Shown piece by piece: positions 20,560 through 29,010 of a stretch of 60,396 bases of DNA (positions are counted from its first letter, which is position 1; each line of letters begins with the position of its first letter). A program made the translations under genes and the position numbers. The stretch comes from Blautia sp. MSJ-19 (lineage in GTDB: Bacteria; Bacillota; Clostridia; Lachnospirales; Lachnospiraceae): NCBI RefSeq assembly GCF_018918125.1, contig NZ_JAHLQA010000032.1, positions 1 to 60,396 of the forward strand, given 5' to 3'. The notes below the pieces were generated by a model. It saw nothing but the letters and a program-made list of their open reading frames with translations, was not told the DNA's origin and did no database searches.

Positions 20560-21180
20560 TCAGTTCCCCTCCTTTTCAAGTTTTGCAAAGTTCTCCAGAA
20601 TCTTAAGCCCATATCTGCTGCTCTTCTCCGGATGGAACTGACATGCAAATACATTATTTTTCTCTACAGAAGCATGAATCGTTGTGCTGTAATCGGTCAC
20701 CGCTTTTACAATCTCCGGTTCTTCCGCCTGCAGATAATAGGAATGCACAAAATATACATACGTGTCTTCCGGAACACCCTTAAACAGTCTTCCATTATTC
20801 TGCAGATGCAGGGAATTCCAGCCCATATGTGGGATCTTCAGTCCCGGTGATGGCGGAATCCGTAAAATTTTACCTTTCAAGATTCCCAGTCCCTCCACAC
20901 CCGGAGTTTCTTCGCTGCTCTCAAAAAGCAGTTGCAGCCCCAGACAGATTCCAAGGAATGGAGTATTATTTTTTACCATATCTTTAATTACCGGAATCAG
21001 ATGATATCTGTTCAGATTTTCCATTGCCTGGCCAAAACTTCCAACACCCGGAAGGATCACCTTATCTGCTTTTAAAAGCACCTCCGGATCTCTGGAAACG
21101 ATCGTCTCCTCGCCGAGGTATGCAAGTGCTTTCTCTACGCTGCGGATATTGCCTGCATCATAATCGATAATTCCTATCAT
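20560..21180 (-). CDS. hisH: Imidazole glycerol phosphate synthase, glutamine amidotransferase subunit
   Basis: 206 residues. Class I glutaminase that passes ammonia to HisF. The nucleophile is in [10 protein letters not shown] and the His/Glu pair in CQFHPEKS. It heads the hisH-hisF-ung-flippase operon behind its own promoter. No other his gene is in the window, so the pathway is split across the genome. Confidence 0.96.
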   Translation of the reverse strand: MIGIIDYDAGNIRSVEKALAYLGEETIVSRDPEVLLKADKVILPGVGSFGQAMENLNRYHLIPVIKDMVKNNTPFLGICLGLQLLFESSEETPGVEGLGILKGKILRIPPSPGLKIPHMGWNSLHLQNNGRLFKGVPEDTYVYFVHSYYLQAEEPEIVKAVTDYSTTIHASVEKNNVFACQFHPEKSSRYGLKILENFAKLEKEGN

Positions 21181-21224
21181 TGTCTCTCACATCCTGTCTT
21201 CATTGATTCTTTACTCATTAGTTC

Positions 21225-21252
21225 AGTATAACCCAAAAAAAGACAGATGCAA
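21225..21252 (-). promoter_or_regulatory. Promoter of hisH operon, nested in the upstream terminator
   Basis: Minus strand TTGCAT (21247-21252), 16-nt spacer, TATACT (21225-21230). The -35 and spacer are formed by the 3' arm and T-tract of the sensor-kinase terminator. Confidence 0.55.
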
Positions 21253-21273
21253 AGCGATTTCTTTACATCTGTC
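21234..21273 (-). terminator. Terminator of the two-component operon
   Basis: Minus strand GACAGATG ... CATCTGTC (perfect 8 bp) followed by TTTTTTT. Confidence 0.9.
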
Positions 21274-21288
21274 CCGATTTGTGCTGTT

Positions 21289-22821
21289 TTACTGATTCTT
21301 CCTGTCTAATGTAAACCAGAATTCTACACCATTATCATAATTCTGCACGCCATACTGCTGGTGAAGCCCCTCCATGATCGCCTTGACGATGGACAAACCT
21401 ATTCCACTTCCACCATATTCCCTGGTTCTTGCCTTATCTACTTTGTAGAATTTATTCCAGAGATTCGGAATGTCCGCTTCCGGTATCGGTGTACCGGTAT
21501 TGAATACCGTTACTTTTACATGATCACTCTCTGTAAGAACACGAATCTCGATTTCCCGGTCTCCATCCAGATGATTCAGCGCATTGCTGGTATAATTCGT
21601 TACGACTTCTTCAATCTTAAACTCATCCGCCCATACATAGATCGGTGCTTCTGCTTCAAAGCTGACTTTTGCTTCTTTCTGCTGAATCATGATATCCATA
21701 GACTGCAGAACACCACGAATCAGACTTACAATATCAAAGCGCTCCACGGTCATCTCGTCCCTGCCAGATTCCAGTTGATTCAAAGTCAGAAGATTACGGA
21801 CAAGTTTATTCATCTTTGCAGCTTCATCCATGATAACATCACAATAAAATTCCCGGCTCTCAGGATCATCGGAGATATTCTCCTTCAGGCCTTCTGCATA
21901 TCCCTGTACCAGTGCGATCGGAGTTTTCAGTTCATGTGAAACATTATTCAGAAATTCCTGCCGCATCTGATCAATACGCTCTTTATTTTCAATATCCTTC
22001 TGCAATTCATTGTTCGCCGATTTGAGTTCAGAAATTGTCTTTTCCAACTGTGCAGACATACGGTTAAAGTTCTCACCCAGTTCATCAATTTCATTTCCGG
22101 CATGACTCTGATATTTTGCATCAAAATCCAGATCACTCATTTTTGTAGAAAGCAAAGTCAGTTCACTGATAGGACGAGTGATTCGCTTCGTAACAAACCA
22201 GATGACCAGACCACTGACCAGAATAATCATGATGCCCACATAGAAATAGAACTTATTCGATATGGATACACTCTCGCGGATACTTTCCAAAGGTGTCCGA
22301 ATCAGAAAATAACAGCCATTTTCCAATTCACCCCAGCTCTCCACATATTCCATTCCCGCAAAACGATCCCGAACCTGCTGAATCACATAACTGTCATTCT
22401 GCTGCAGAATCTTTGTATGATCATCTTTTTTCTGATCCAGATCATAAGCATATCCCACCAGTCTTGCCTCCAGAAGATCCTCATTGCTTCCCACAGAGCA
22501 GACCGTCTGTCCATCTGCTGTAATAACAATCCATGTCAGGTTATTCTCAGAACTGTCTTTAAACATTTCATCAGAAACTTCTGCATTACAGTTTCCATCA
22601 GAATCGGTTTCTACATACAATTCCTCCAGATTCCTGACCGCTTCCTGAAGTACATCTGTCTTTTTGCTGATATAGTAATGTTCCAGAAACAGGCCATTGA
22701 TCACTGTTGTAATCACCATGGAAAGCAGAAGCAATCCAATAAACCAGAATTCAATCTGTCGTCTCAGCGGATGAAATTTCTTTTTTTTCTGTTTTCCTGT
22801 TGCTTTATGACGCGATTTCAT
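21289..22821 (-). CDS. Membrane sensor histidine kinase
   Basis: 510 residues. A basic N-terminus, TM1 (about 27-48), an extracellular sensor domain of some 140 residues, TM2 (about 193-213), HAMP, then HisKA with the phospho-acceptor in NNVSHELKTP and a HATPase domain (NYTSNALNHL; GGSGIGLSIVKAIMEG). The ligand is unknown. The start overlaps the regulator stop by four bases (ATGA), so it is coupled to the regulator. It belongs to the OmpR/EnvZ-like Firmicutes group. Confidence 0.92.
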   Translation of the reverse strand: MKSRHKATGKQKKKKFHPLRRQIEFWFIGLLLLSMVITTVINGLFLEHYYISKKTDVLQEAVRNLEELYVETDSDGNCNAEVSDEMFKDSSENNLTWIVITADGQTVCSVGSNEDLLEARLVGYAYDLDQKKDDHTKILQQNDSYVIQQVRDRFAGMEYVESWGELENGCYFLIRTPLESIRESVSISNKFYFYVGIMIILVSGLVIWFVTKRITRPISELTLLSTKMSDLDFDAKYQSHAGNEIDELGENFNRMSAQLEKTISELKSANNELQKDIENKERIDQMRQEFLNNVSHELKTPIALVQGYAEGLKENISDDPESREFYCDVIMDEAAKMNKLVRNLLTLNQLESGRDEMTVERFDIVSLIRGVLQSMDIMIQQKEAKVSFEAEAPIYVWADEFKIEEVVTNYTSNALNHLDGDREIEIRVLTESDHVKVTVFNTGTPIPEADIPNLWNKFYKVDKARTREYGGSGIGLSIVKAIMEGLHQQYGVQNYDNGVEFWFTLDRKNQ

Positions 22822-23501
22822 GCTTCATCTACCTCAAATTTGTAGCCCATTCCCCAGACTGTCTTGATATATTCTCCTTTGTCTCCCATTTTGCTTCTCA
22901 GCTTTTTAACATGTGTATCTATCGTACGCGCGTCTCCAAAATAATCATAGTTCCATACAGAATTCAGAATCTTTTCTCTGGAAAGTGCGATTCCCTGATT
23001 TTCAAGGAAATATGTGAGCAGTTCAAATTCTTTAAAACTCAGTTCCATTGGTTTGTCATCCACTGTTGCCTGATGCGCGGATTTATCAATTACAATACCG
23101 CCTGCAGAAAGCACATCATTTCCGGCATCCTGTCCGGTTCTTCGAAGGATTGCCTCAACTCTTGCTACCAGGATCTTCGGACTGAACGGCTTGGAAATAT
23201 ATTCATCCACACCCAGATCAAATCCAAGCAGTTCATCTCTCTCATCTCCTCTGGCTGTCAGCATGATAATTGGAACTTTGGAATTTTTGCGAATCTCTCG
23301 GCAGACTTCCCATCCATCCATCTTCGGCATCATAACATCCAGGATCAACAGTGCTATATCTTTTTCTTCATAAAAAATATCCATCGCTTCTTCTCCATCT
23401 CCGGCTTCCAGCACATGGAAATTTTTCTTTTCAAGAAAATCTTTTACCAGCTTACGCATGCGGCTTTCATCATCTACTACAAGTATCTTTGGGGCTTCCA
23501 T
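22818..23501 (-). CDS. OmpR-family response regulator
   Basis: 227 residues. Receiver domain 1-120 with acidic pair DDE, phospho-acceptor Asp in LLILDVMMPKMDGW, Thr in MLTARG and Lys in SKPFSP; then a winged-helix DNA-binding domain (about 132-225, ending VWGMGYKF). It is encoded directly upstream of its sensor kinase with a 4-base overlap. Nothing in the flanks identifies its targets. Confidence 0.95.
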   Translation of the reverse strand: MEAPKILVVDDESRMRKLVKDFLEKKNFHVLEAGDGEEAMDIFYEEKDIALLILDVMMPKMDGWEVCREIRKNSKVPIIMLTARGDERDELLGFDLGVDEYISKPFSPKILVARVEAILRRTGQDAGNDVLSAGGIVIDKSAHQATVDDKPMELSFKEFELLTYFLENQGIALSREKILNSVWNYDYFGDARTIDTHVKKLRSKMGDKGEYIKTVWGMGYKFEVDEA

Positions 23502-23607
23502 TTTTCATTCCTCCATCAATCATTTATTGATTCTATCTTTCTGTTTTTTATCTTAGCAGAGATTTATGTAAGTTTTGTGAACGGGCAGCAGAAATTTTTC
23601 CAGAACT

Positions 23608-23643
23608 GCAAAAAACCGGAAGTCATGCAACTGACTCCCGGTT
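23608..23643 (-). terminator. Terminator of the DUF3793-flavodoxin operon
   Basis: Minus strand AACCGG-G-AGTCA ... TGACT-T-CCGGTT followed by TTTTGC. Confidence 0.85.
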
Positions 23644-23667
23644 CTGATCCAAATCTGTAATATGAAA

Positions 23668-24090
23668 TTATGCAAGTGCTTTGCCAAGTGCTTTGCAGTT
23701 TTCTACTGCATCATCATCTGGCTCTTCCTGGCAGATTACACCGTCTGCAACGAGCACTGCTCCATCTTCTTTGCATTTATCTTCCCAGTTATGCATCCAC
23801 TCTCCGTCTCCCCATCCATAGGATCCGAACAGTCCAATCTTTTTACCGGAAAGTTTTCCTTCGCAGGAGCTGAACATTGGTTCAAATTCATCTTCTTCCA
23901 GAACTTCATCACCCATTGCCGGACAGCCAAATGCGATTGCATCAAATTCATCTACTTTTTCTGCTGAGAAATCAGCGGTCTCAAAAGTTGTAACTTCTGC
24001 GCCAGCTGCTTTTGCGCCTTCTGCTACTGCATTTGCCATAGATTCTGTGTTTCCTGTAGAACTCCAATAAACTACTGCTACTTTACTCAT
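23668..24090 (-). CDS. Short-chain flavodoxin
   Basis: 140 residues. Small FMN electron carrier. The phosphate loop is YWSSTGNTESMA (residues 8-19), with the 50s (GCPAMGDE) and 90s (GSYGWGDGEW) FMN loops clear. Flavodoxins often replace ferredoxin when iron is short, which fits the operator-like sites in front of this operon. It follows the DUF3793 gene by 24 bases. Confidence 0.95.
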   Translation of the reverse strand: MSKVAVVYWSSTGNTESMANAVAEGAKAAGAEVTTFETADFSAEKVDEFDAIAFGCPAMGDEVLEEDEFEPMFSSCEGKLSGKKIGLFGSYGWGDGEWMHNWEDKCKEDGAVLVADGVICQEEPDDDAVENCKALGKALA

Positions 24091-24114
24091 CTTACTTACC
24101 TTGTCCTTTCTTAT

Positions 24115-24666
24115 TTATGCTGCAACGGTGAGCTGGAGAATTGATCTTCCATCTGCAAACAGGCGTCTGTAGATTTCGGAACACTTCTTCAGTTTCCGGA
24201 AAAGTATCTGAGTCTGCTGTGCGTCTCCATACACTTTCCAGATCCCGCAACACTTATAATTTTTGCCTTTCTGTTCAATAAAGCCAGTCACATCATCGAG
24301 AGGATACCCCAGGAATAATCCAACCTCGTGAGGAAAACAGTCATTTTCAAAAAAACGCTCCTGAAGTTGTCTGATACAACAGTCTGTCTCCCGGCACTCA
24401 TAACCACAATTTTTCAGAAGCCTGCATGCACCTTCACAGCTCAGATCCTGTTCCAGTTTTTTCTTACGATATACATAGACCAGAGCCTTGTACTTACTTG
24501 TTCTAAGTACTTCCACAAAAACGCCTTTGCTATTCAGTTTCTCATTCTCTTCTCTGACTTCCTTACGAAGTCCTTCCCTGTTCTCAGGTGTGTAAGTAAA
24601 CATGTTTGCAGTTTTGATTCCTGCCAGCGTAGGCGCACAGTGTGCTATGATCTCAGCCTCTAACAT
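24115..24666 (-). CDS. DUF3793 family protein
   Basis: 183 residues. It resembles the DUF3793 family of Clostridia, which has no established function. Visible features are a Cys-rich middle (SCEGACRLLKNCGYECRETDCC), the conserved FPHEVGLFLGYPLDDV motif, and the KYKCCGIWKVY-like strand. No signal peptide or membrane helix. It is first in an operon with flavodoxin, so a link to iron or redox supply is an inference from context. AAGGAG precedes the ATG. Confidence 0.8.
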   Translation of the reverse strand: MLEAEIIAHCAPTLAGIKTANMFTYTPENREGLRKEVREENEKLNSKGVFVEVLRTSKYKALVYVYRKKKLEQDLSCEGACRLLKNCGYECRETDCCIRQLQERFFENDCFPHEVGLFLGYPLDDVTGFIEQKGKNYKCCGIWKVYGDAQQTQILFRKLKKCSEIYRRLFADGRSILQLTVAA

Positions 24667-24684
24667 TCCCGGTTCTCCTTGCCA

Positions 24685-24700
24685 ATTAGTTGTGTCTAAC
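24685..24700. promoter_or_regulatory. Candidate operator, distal dyad TTAG-N7-CTAA
   Basis: ATTAGTTGTGTCTAAC, a copy of the dyad at 24752-24767, 20 bases before the DUF3793 start codon. Confidence 0.45.
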
Positions 24701-24712
24701 CCATTGTTTTAA

Positions 24713-24741
24713 ATTTACGGATATGTCTCCATATCCGTAAA
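24713..24741. other. Perfect hairpin in the DUF3793 leader
   Basis: TTTACGGATATG and CATATCCGTAAA form a 12-bp stem with a 4-base loop. It lies between the two operator-like dyads. It lacks a U-tract, so it is more likely a leader structure or operator than a strong terminator, although it could also end P-type ATPase transcripts. Confidence 0.5.
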
Positions 24742-24751
24742 CCAGTTGTCT

Positions 24752-24767
24752 GTTAGTTGTTTCTAAC
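24752..24767. promoter_or_regulatory. Candidate operator GTTAG-N6-CTAAC at the start of transcription
   Basis: GTTAGTTGTTTCTAAC is a perfect 5-bp dyad just downstream of the -10 hexamer of the DUF3793 promoter, the position expected for a repressor. DtxR/Fur-type metal regulators bind sites of this general look, but the exact family cannot be told. Confidence 0.55.
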
Positions 24768-24774
24768 TGATATG

Positions 24775-24803
24775 ATAGTACAATATTTCCTATCGCCTGT
24801 CAA
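24775..24803 (-). promoter_or_regulatory. Promoter of the DUF3793-flavodoxin operon
   Basis: Minus strand TTGACA (24798-24803), 17-nt spacer, TACTAT (24775-24780); the leader is about 100 nt. Confidence 0.65.
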
Positions 24804-24843
24804 GAGTTTTTTGTATTTAACTTTTTATATTTTTTGCTGTCGT

Positions 24844-26916
24844 CTAAAGTACTGATTTCATAGAATCCATACCGATCAGCAGAGTAGACGTATTGTGCAG
24901 AAGTGCAGACATTGTCGGCTGAATCACCCCTGTCACGCCAAGTGCGATCAGACTTCCATTGATGCCAACAATTCTTCTGTAATTTTTATGGATTTTCTCC
25001 ATCAGGCCATTGCTGATCTCTTTAAGTGTTACCATTACGCTCAGATCATCTGCGCCAATCGTAATGTCCGCGATTTCTCTCGCAAGCTCTGCACCATCAC
25101 TGATCGCGATACCTACATCTGCTGCGGAAAGTGCCGGCGAATCGTTGATACCATCACCTACCATCAGCACTTTTCGTCCCTGCGCTTTAGCTTCTTCCAC
25201 AAATTTGGCTTTGTCTTCCGGAAGGACTTCGGAATAGTATTTATCTACACCAACTCTCGCCGCAATTGCCTTTGCAGTACGATCACTGTCCCCAGTCATC
25301 ATAACAATCTGGGTAAATCCGGCTTTTCGAAGCGCTTTTACCACTTCCGGAGCCTCTGGACGAAGTGGATCTTCAATACAGATCACAGCTGCCAGCTCAC
25401 CTTCGATTCCCAGATAAAGATGTGAATATTCTTCTGGCAGGTTCATGAAAAGTTCTTCTTTTCCTGCCGGTATTATACATTTTTCATCTTCAAATACAAA
25501 ATGATGGCTTCCGATGATCGCCTTTCTTCCATCCACAGTTGTAGAAATACCATGTGCTACGATATATTCTACTTTAGAATGCATCTCTTCATGTGTCAGT
25601 CCACGTTCTTTTGCAGCATCCATAACTGCCTTCGCCATAGAATGAGGAAAGTGTTCTTCCATGCAGGCAGCCAGTCTTAAAAGATCTTCTTTAGATTCGC
25701 CATTAAAAGAAACGACATCAACTACTGTCGGCTGTGCTTTGGTCAGTGTGCCGGTCTTGTCAAATACGATCGTATCTGCCTCTGCTACTGCTTCCAGGAA
25801 TTTGCCGCCTTTCACAGTAATATGATGAGCATTTGCCTCACGGATCGCAGCAAGCACAGAAATCGGCATTGCAAGTTTCAGGGCACAGGAGAAGTCAACC
25901 ATCAGAATGGACAGTGCTTTTGTTATATTTCTGGTAAGAGCATAAGTAAGAGCTGTTCCTGCCAGTGTATATGGAACTAATCTGTCCGCAAGATGTTCTG
26001 CTTTACTCTCTACAGCCGATTTTAATTTTTCGGTTTCTTCGATCATAGTTACGATTTTTTCAAACTTGGTAGATCCTGAAGTTTCTTTTACGCGAATCGT
26101 AAGCTCGCCTTCTTCCATAACGGTTCCGGCATACACATAGCCTGCTTCACGTTTTGCAACCGGCATAGACTCGCCTGTCAGGGAAGCTTCATTTACCATA
26201 GCCTCACCTTCTGTAACAATGCCATCAAACGGAATCACAGTTCCCATATGTATACGTACTCTGTCGCCAGGCTTGATCGTATCTGCATTTACCAGTACCT
26301 CGGAATCCTCTGACACCAGCCATACCTTGCTTACGTTCAGAGACATACTTCTTGCAAGATCATCCACGGATTTCTTATGTGTCCAGTCTTCAAGGATTTC
26401 TCCGAATCCAAGAAGGAACATAACGGAAGATGCTGTGCTGAAGTCACCTCTGAGAACGGATACTCCAATCGCTGTTGCATCCAGAACGGAAACTTCAATT
26501 CTGCATTTTGCAAGGCTGCGTACGCCTTTCCAAATATATTTTACAGATTTCAGGGTTGTCAGGAATGTCCGTATCGGAAGTGGCAGAAAAATTTTCTTTC
26601 CATAATGGATCACAACGTGATTTACCATTTTCTCCCAGTATTCACCGTTCATTTCTCTTCCGGAATTCTGCAGATAGCTCTCAGGCGCTTCTGCCTTCTC
26701 ATAGGAAAAACTCTGAACTGCCTTCAATATTTCTTCTCTGTCACCAGAATAGCAGATAACTGCATCCTGATTTCGTTCTACTACTTTTGCAGAGGTTACG
26801 CCATCAAGCTTTGTCAGAAAATATTCTAACTGATCCGCCTGTCTGCATGTCATTCGTTCCTGACAGATATGAAGTCTGACTCTGCCTCTGATCTCATGTT
26901 CTATTTTAAATCTCAT
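24844..26916 (-). CDS. Heavy-metal translocating P1B-type ATPase
   Basis: 690 residues. N-terminal HMA-like fold without the usual CxxC, then membrane helices, the actuator (LTGESMPV), phosphorylation site DKTGTLT, an HFPHSMA version of the SEHP motif, and the hinge GDGINDSPALS. The metal-binding helix normally carrying CPC or SPC reads DFSCALKLAMPIS here, so the Cys is kept but the Pro is shifted. This points away from classic copper or zinc pumps; iron or manganese export is my guess. The start is ATG 26916 (MRFKIEHE), six bases after AAAGGTGAT; ten upstream codons lack a ribosome site. Confidence 0.85.
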   Translation of the reverse strand: MRFKIEHEIRGRVRLHICQERMTCRQADQLEYFLTKLDGVTSAKVVERNQDAVICYSGDREEILKAVQSFSYEKAEAPESYLQNSGREMNGEYWEKMVNHVVIHYGKKIFLPLPIRTFLTTLKSVKYIWKGVRSLAKCRIEVSVLDATAIGVSVLRGDFSTASSVMFLLGFGEILEDWTHKKSVDDLARSMSLNVSKVWLVSEDSEVLVNADTIKPGDRVRIHMGTVIPFDGIVTEGEAMVNEASLTGESMPVAKREAGYVYAGTVMEEGELTIRVKETSGSTKFEKIVTMIEETEKLKSAVESKAEHLADRLVPYTLAGTALTYALTRNITKALSILMVDFSCALKLAMPISVLAAIREANAHHITVKGGKFLEAVAEADTIVFDKTGTLTKAQPTVVDVVSFNGESKEDLLRLAACMEEHFPHSMAKAVMDAAKERGLTHEEMHSKVEYIVAHGISTTVDGRKAIIGSHHFVFEDEKCIIPAGKEELFMNLPEEYSHLYLGIEGELAAVICIEDPLRPEAPEVVKALRKAGFTQIVMMTGDSDRTAKAIAARVGVDKYYSEVLPEDKAKFVEEAKAQGRKVLMVGDGINDSPALSAADVGIAISDGAELAREIADITIGADDLSVMVTLKEISNGLMEKIHKNYRRIVGINGSLIALGVTGVIQPTMSALLHNTSTLLIGMDSMKSVL

Positions 26917-26944
26917 ATTGTCATCACCTTTAGTTTTTGTGGTC

Positions 26945-26980
26945 AAGATAAAAACACCTGCAGCTTATCACCGCAGGTGC
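26945..26980 (-). terminator. Terminator between DUF6110 and the P-type ATPase
   Basis: Minus strand CACCTGC ... GCAGGTG followed by TTTTTATC; it separates two same-direction genes, so the ATPase needs readthrough or its own promoter. Confidence 0.8.
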
Positions 26981-26987
26981 CTCATTC

Positions 26988-27293
26988 TTATTCCTCTTCT
27001 GCTGCAGTCTCTTCTGTCTCTTTAAAGGATTCTTCTTCAGCAGTATCTTCAAATGCTTCTTCAGCTGCCGCACGGTCTTCGTTGATCTGCTGTGCTTCTG
27101 CGTAGATGTCTTCTGCATTTTCCTGAACTTTAGATACAGTCTTCATTACGCAATCTTTTGCGCGAAGAACAGCTGCTGTGCAGTTTGTATAAACTTTCTT
27201 TGCATCTTTACTGGAAAGAAGTTTGATTCCTGCTGTTCCGAATAACACTCCTGCTGCAAATACTCCGCTGTGTTTCTTATCAAGTTTGATCAT
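26988..27293 (-). CDS. Small membrane-anchored DUF6110-like protein
   Basis: 101 residues. A short N-terminal hydrophobic stretch (VFAAGVLFGTAGIKLL, about 11-26) precedes SSKDAKKVYTNCTAAVLRAKDCV, the conserved part I associate with DUF6110, and a very acidic tail of some 35 residues rich in Glu and Ala. Function unknown. It is regularly found next to metal-transporting ATPases, as here. AGGAGG precedes the ATG. Confidence 0.75.
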   Translation of the reverse strand: MIKLDKKHSGVFAAGVLFGTAGIKLLSSKDAKKVYTNCTAAVLRAKDCVMKTVSKVQENAEDIYAEAQQINEDRAAAEEAFEDTAEEESFKETEETAAEEE

Positions 27294-27395
27294 GGTAAGT
27301 TCCTCCTGTATATTATATTATTTTTATCTTTTTCAGTGCCTTGTTCCCTTGGCATTACCCATATTATAAAATCTCCCGAGCAAAAGTCCAGACTA

Positions 27396-27407
27396 ACTTG
27401 CGCAAGT
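27396..27407. promoter_or_regulatory. Perfect palindrome upstream of the DUF6110 gene
   Basis: ACTTGCGCAAGT, a 12-bp perfect dyad about 100 bases before the start codon; a candidate repressor site for the neighbouring Fur-like protein or another regulator. Confidence 0.35.
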
Positions 27408-27485
27408 GATAAATTTTCTCATTATTGTCTAAAATTACGCATTTTAAAAGTCTTGATTTTTGTATATTTTTTCGGCAGAAAACGG

Positions 27486-27968
27486 TTAGTTGCCGCTTTC
27501 CACCGATACTCTGCGCACTCTTCTCGACTGAAGATATCCACAGGATTCCATACCTTTTTCAATGACTTTGCATAATTTTTCATTGTCCAGCCGGATACTT
27601 GTCTGATCATCCAGCTGAACGCAGCAGACAGGCACCTGGGATGGCTCATCGCAGAGACGATACGCACTTTTTCTTTTCAATGCACCAATCTCTTCCAAAA
27701 GATTGATCATTCTGTAAATAGTCGCCATCCCTATATTCGGATCTTTCTTAGATGCAAGAAAATAAATTTCCTTACAGCAGGTACATTCTTCCTGCAAAAT
27801 AATATCCAATATGATTTTTCTTTGTTTTGTAATTCGACAGCCCTCCCGGCGAAGTCTGTCCATGATAGCACTTCGCTGCATACTGCCCCTCTGATACTGC
27901 TGATTACGGAAGGATTCCTGAGCAGGATCTGATATCTGATCATAAATTTCCTCTTGCAATGCTTCCAT
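27486..27968 (-). CDS. Divergent Fur-family regulator
   Basis: 160 residues. The winged helix is recognisable: RREGCRITKQRKIILDII, then NIGMATIYRMINLLEEIGALKR (recognition helix) near 75-97. It has a 30-residue N-terminal extension. The usual Fur metal ligands are missing: where HHDHLVC should stand the sequence reads QVPVCCVQLDD, and the C-terminal CxxC pairs are absent; instead there is ECTCCKE near residue 60. It probably senses through cysteines or does not bind metal in the classic way. AGGAGG precedes the ATG. It has its own promoter and is divergent from tmRNA. Confidence 0.8.
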   Translation of the reverse strand: MEALQEEIYDQISDPAQESFRNQQYQRGSMQRSAIMDRLRREGCRITKQRKIILDIILQEECTCCKEIYFLASKKDPNIGMATIYRMINLLEEIGALKRKSAYRLCDEPSQVPVCCVQLDDQTSIRLDNEKLCKVIEKGMESCGYLQSRRVRRVSVESGN

Positions 27969-28051
27969 TTACGTTCCTCCTGATCCGTCCAGTTTATTCG
28001 AAGCCGTCGATGCTTCGTTTACGGTAACTTTAGTTCGTTTCGACTATCACG

Positions 28052-28080
28052 AGTTTACATCTTCTAACTGTTGCTGTCAA
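28052..28080 (-). promoter_or_regulatory. Promoter of the Fur-like gene
   Basis: Minus strand perfect TTGACA (28075-28080), 17-nt spacer, TAAACT (28052-28057). A GTTAG half-site lies in the spacer, so autoregulation is possible. Confidence 0.6.
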
Positions 28081-28141
28081 GATTTTTTGCAATTTTTATG
28101 GAATAGTGTCAAAATCAAATAAAAAAAATTTGCTTCCTCCC

Positions 28142-28171
28142 TTGACAATTCTGTGCCATCTTTCATATAAT
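28142..28171 (+). promoter_or_regulatory. Promoter of tmRNA
   Basis: Perfect TTGACA (28142-28147), 18-nt spacer, perfect TATAAT (28166-28171); transcription starts about 60 nt before mature tmRNA. Confidence 0.75.
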
Positions 28172-28238
28172 AAGAGACAGTCAAAACAAAAGCATCGTCT
28201 GTTCACCAGTAATATCGGAATTTTTCCGTACCTGATCA

Positions 28239-28584
28239 GGGCTTGTACTGGTTTCGACGGGGGCTTTGAAGTTGAGGCAGCCATCCGCAGACTCCTGGAC
28301 TGCGTACCAACCGGGAAACTAAATATAAACGCAGACGAACAGTACGCGTTAGCAGCCTAAGTGCTGCTCATCAGCCCTAATGCACTCACACATCAGGAAT
28401 CTGGTGTCGACTATGTGAGAAACCTTGCCGGGTAAGCTTTGCCCCGGTAGATGTATCATGAAGCTACTGAAGCAGTAAGCCTGTCGGTGGGCGTACTGCC
28501 AAGGGAATGTCAAATCAGCGACTGTGATGGGAGATACCGCAAGGGATAGGCTTTCGGACAGGGGTTCGATTCCCCTCAGGTCCA
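28239..28584 (+). ncRNA. ssrA: Transfer-messenger RNA
   Basis: About 346 nt. The acceptor strands GGGCTTG and CAGGTCC pair over 7 bp, the 5' part has the conserved TACTGGTTTCGACGG, and the 3' end has the T-arm AGGGG-TTCGATT-CCCCT. The tag frame reads KLNINADEQYALAA and ends at TAA 28358-28360; the YALAA end is the usual degradation signal. CCA is not encoded. With SmpB it rescues stalled ribosomes. Confidence 0.97.
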
Positions 28585-28601
28585 TTTTATGAGTACCTTA
28601 T

Positions 28602-28683
28602 AAATCCAGTAAAATCAAGAGTTTCAGGGCTTTGCTTGAACGCATGTTCTGATTACTCTTGACTACTCTGGGATTTCGTTTTT
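28602..28683 (+). terminator. Long inverted repeat after tmRNA, probable terminator
   Basis: AAATCCAG-N5-TCAAGAGT (28602-28622) is repeated inverted as ACTCTTGA-N5-CTGGGATTT (28655-28676), followed by CGTTTTT. It may terminate tmRNA. Such sequence after an ssrA 3' end can also be an old integrase attachment site; no integrase is present. The rest of the gap to putP (28684-28930) is AT-rich and holds nothing I recognise. Confidence 0.5.
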
Positions 28684-28932
28684 CAAAAACAATCTTGTTA
28701 ATTCTATTATGTTTTTTCATAAATGACAGATATAACTTCCTTTTCAATCCACTTTTTATATATACAATATAATGGATATTACCAATTGCATTATCCTTCT
28801 ATATTAATAGGCAGTTTCATTAAATTGCATACATTTTCTTTTCCATAATATTATAAAAAAACCGTATAAATAACCACATAAAGAGTGTGAAGCCTATTCT
28901 TAAATTATCAGGGTTTCATATTTTTACCACAC

Positions 28933-28989
28933 AAAAGAAAAAGCCGACCTGTCACCTACATTATAGATGACCGTCAGCTTTTTCTTTTT
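28933..28989 (-). terminator. Terminator of putP
   Basis: AAAAGAAAAAGC and GCTTTTTCTTTT arms around an inner GTCA/TGAC pairing; it could work on both strands. Confidence 0.8.
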
Positions 28990-29010
28990 ATACAGTTTCA
29001 GTGCCTGTAC

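Noticed and set aside
28602..29010. Prophage or integrative element at ssrA
   Set aside because: No integrase, phage or conjugation gene is present; only AT-rich non-coding sequence follows.
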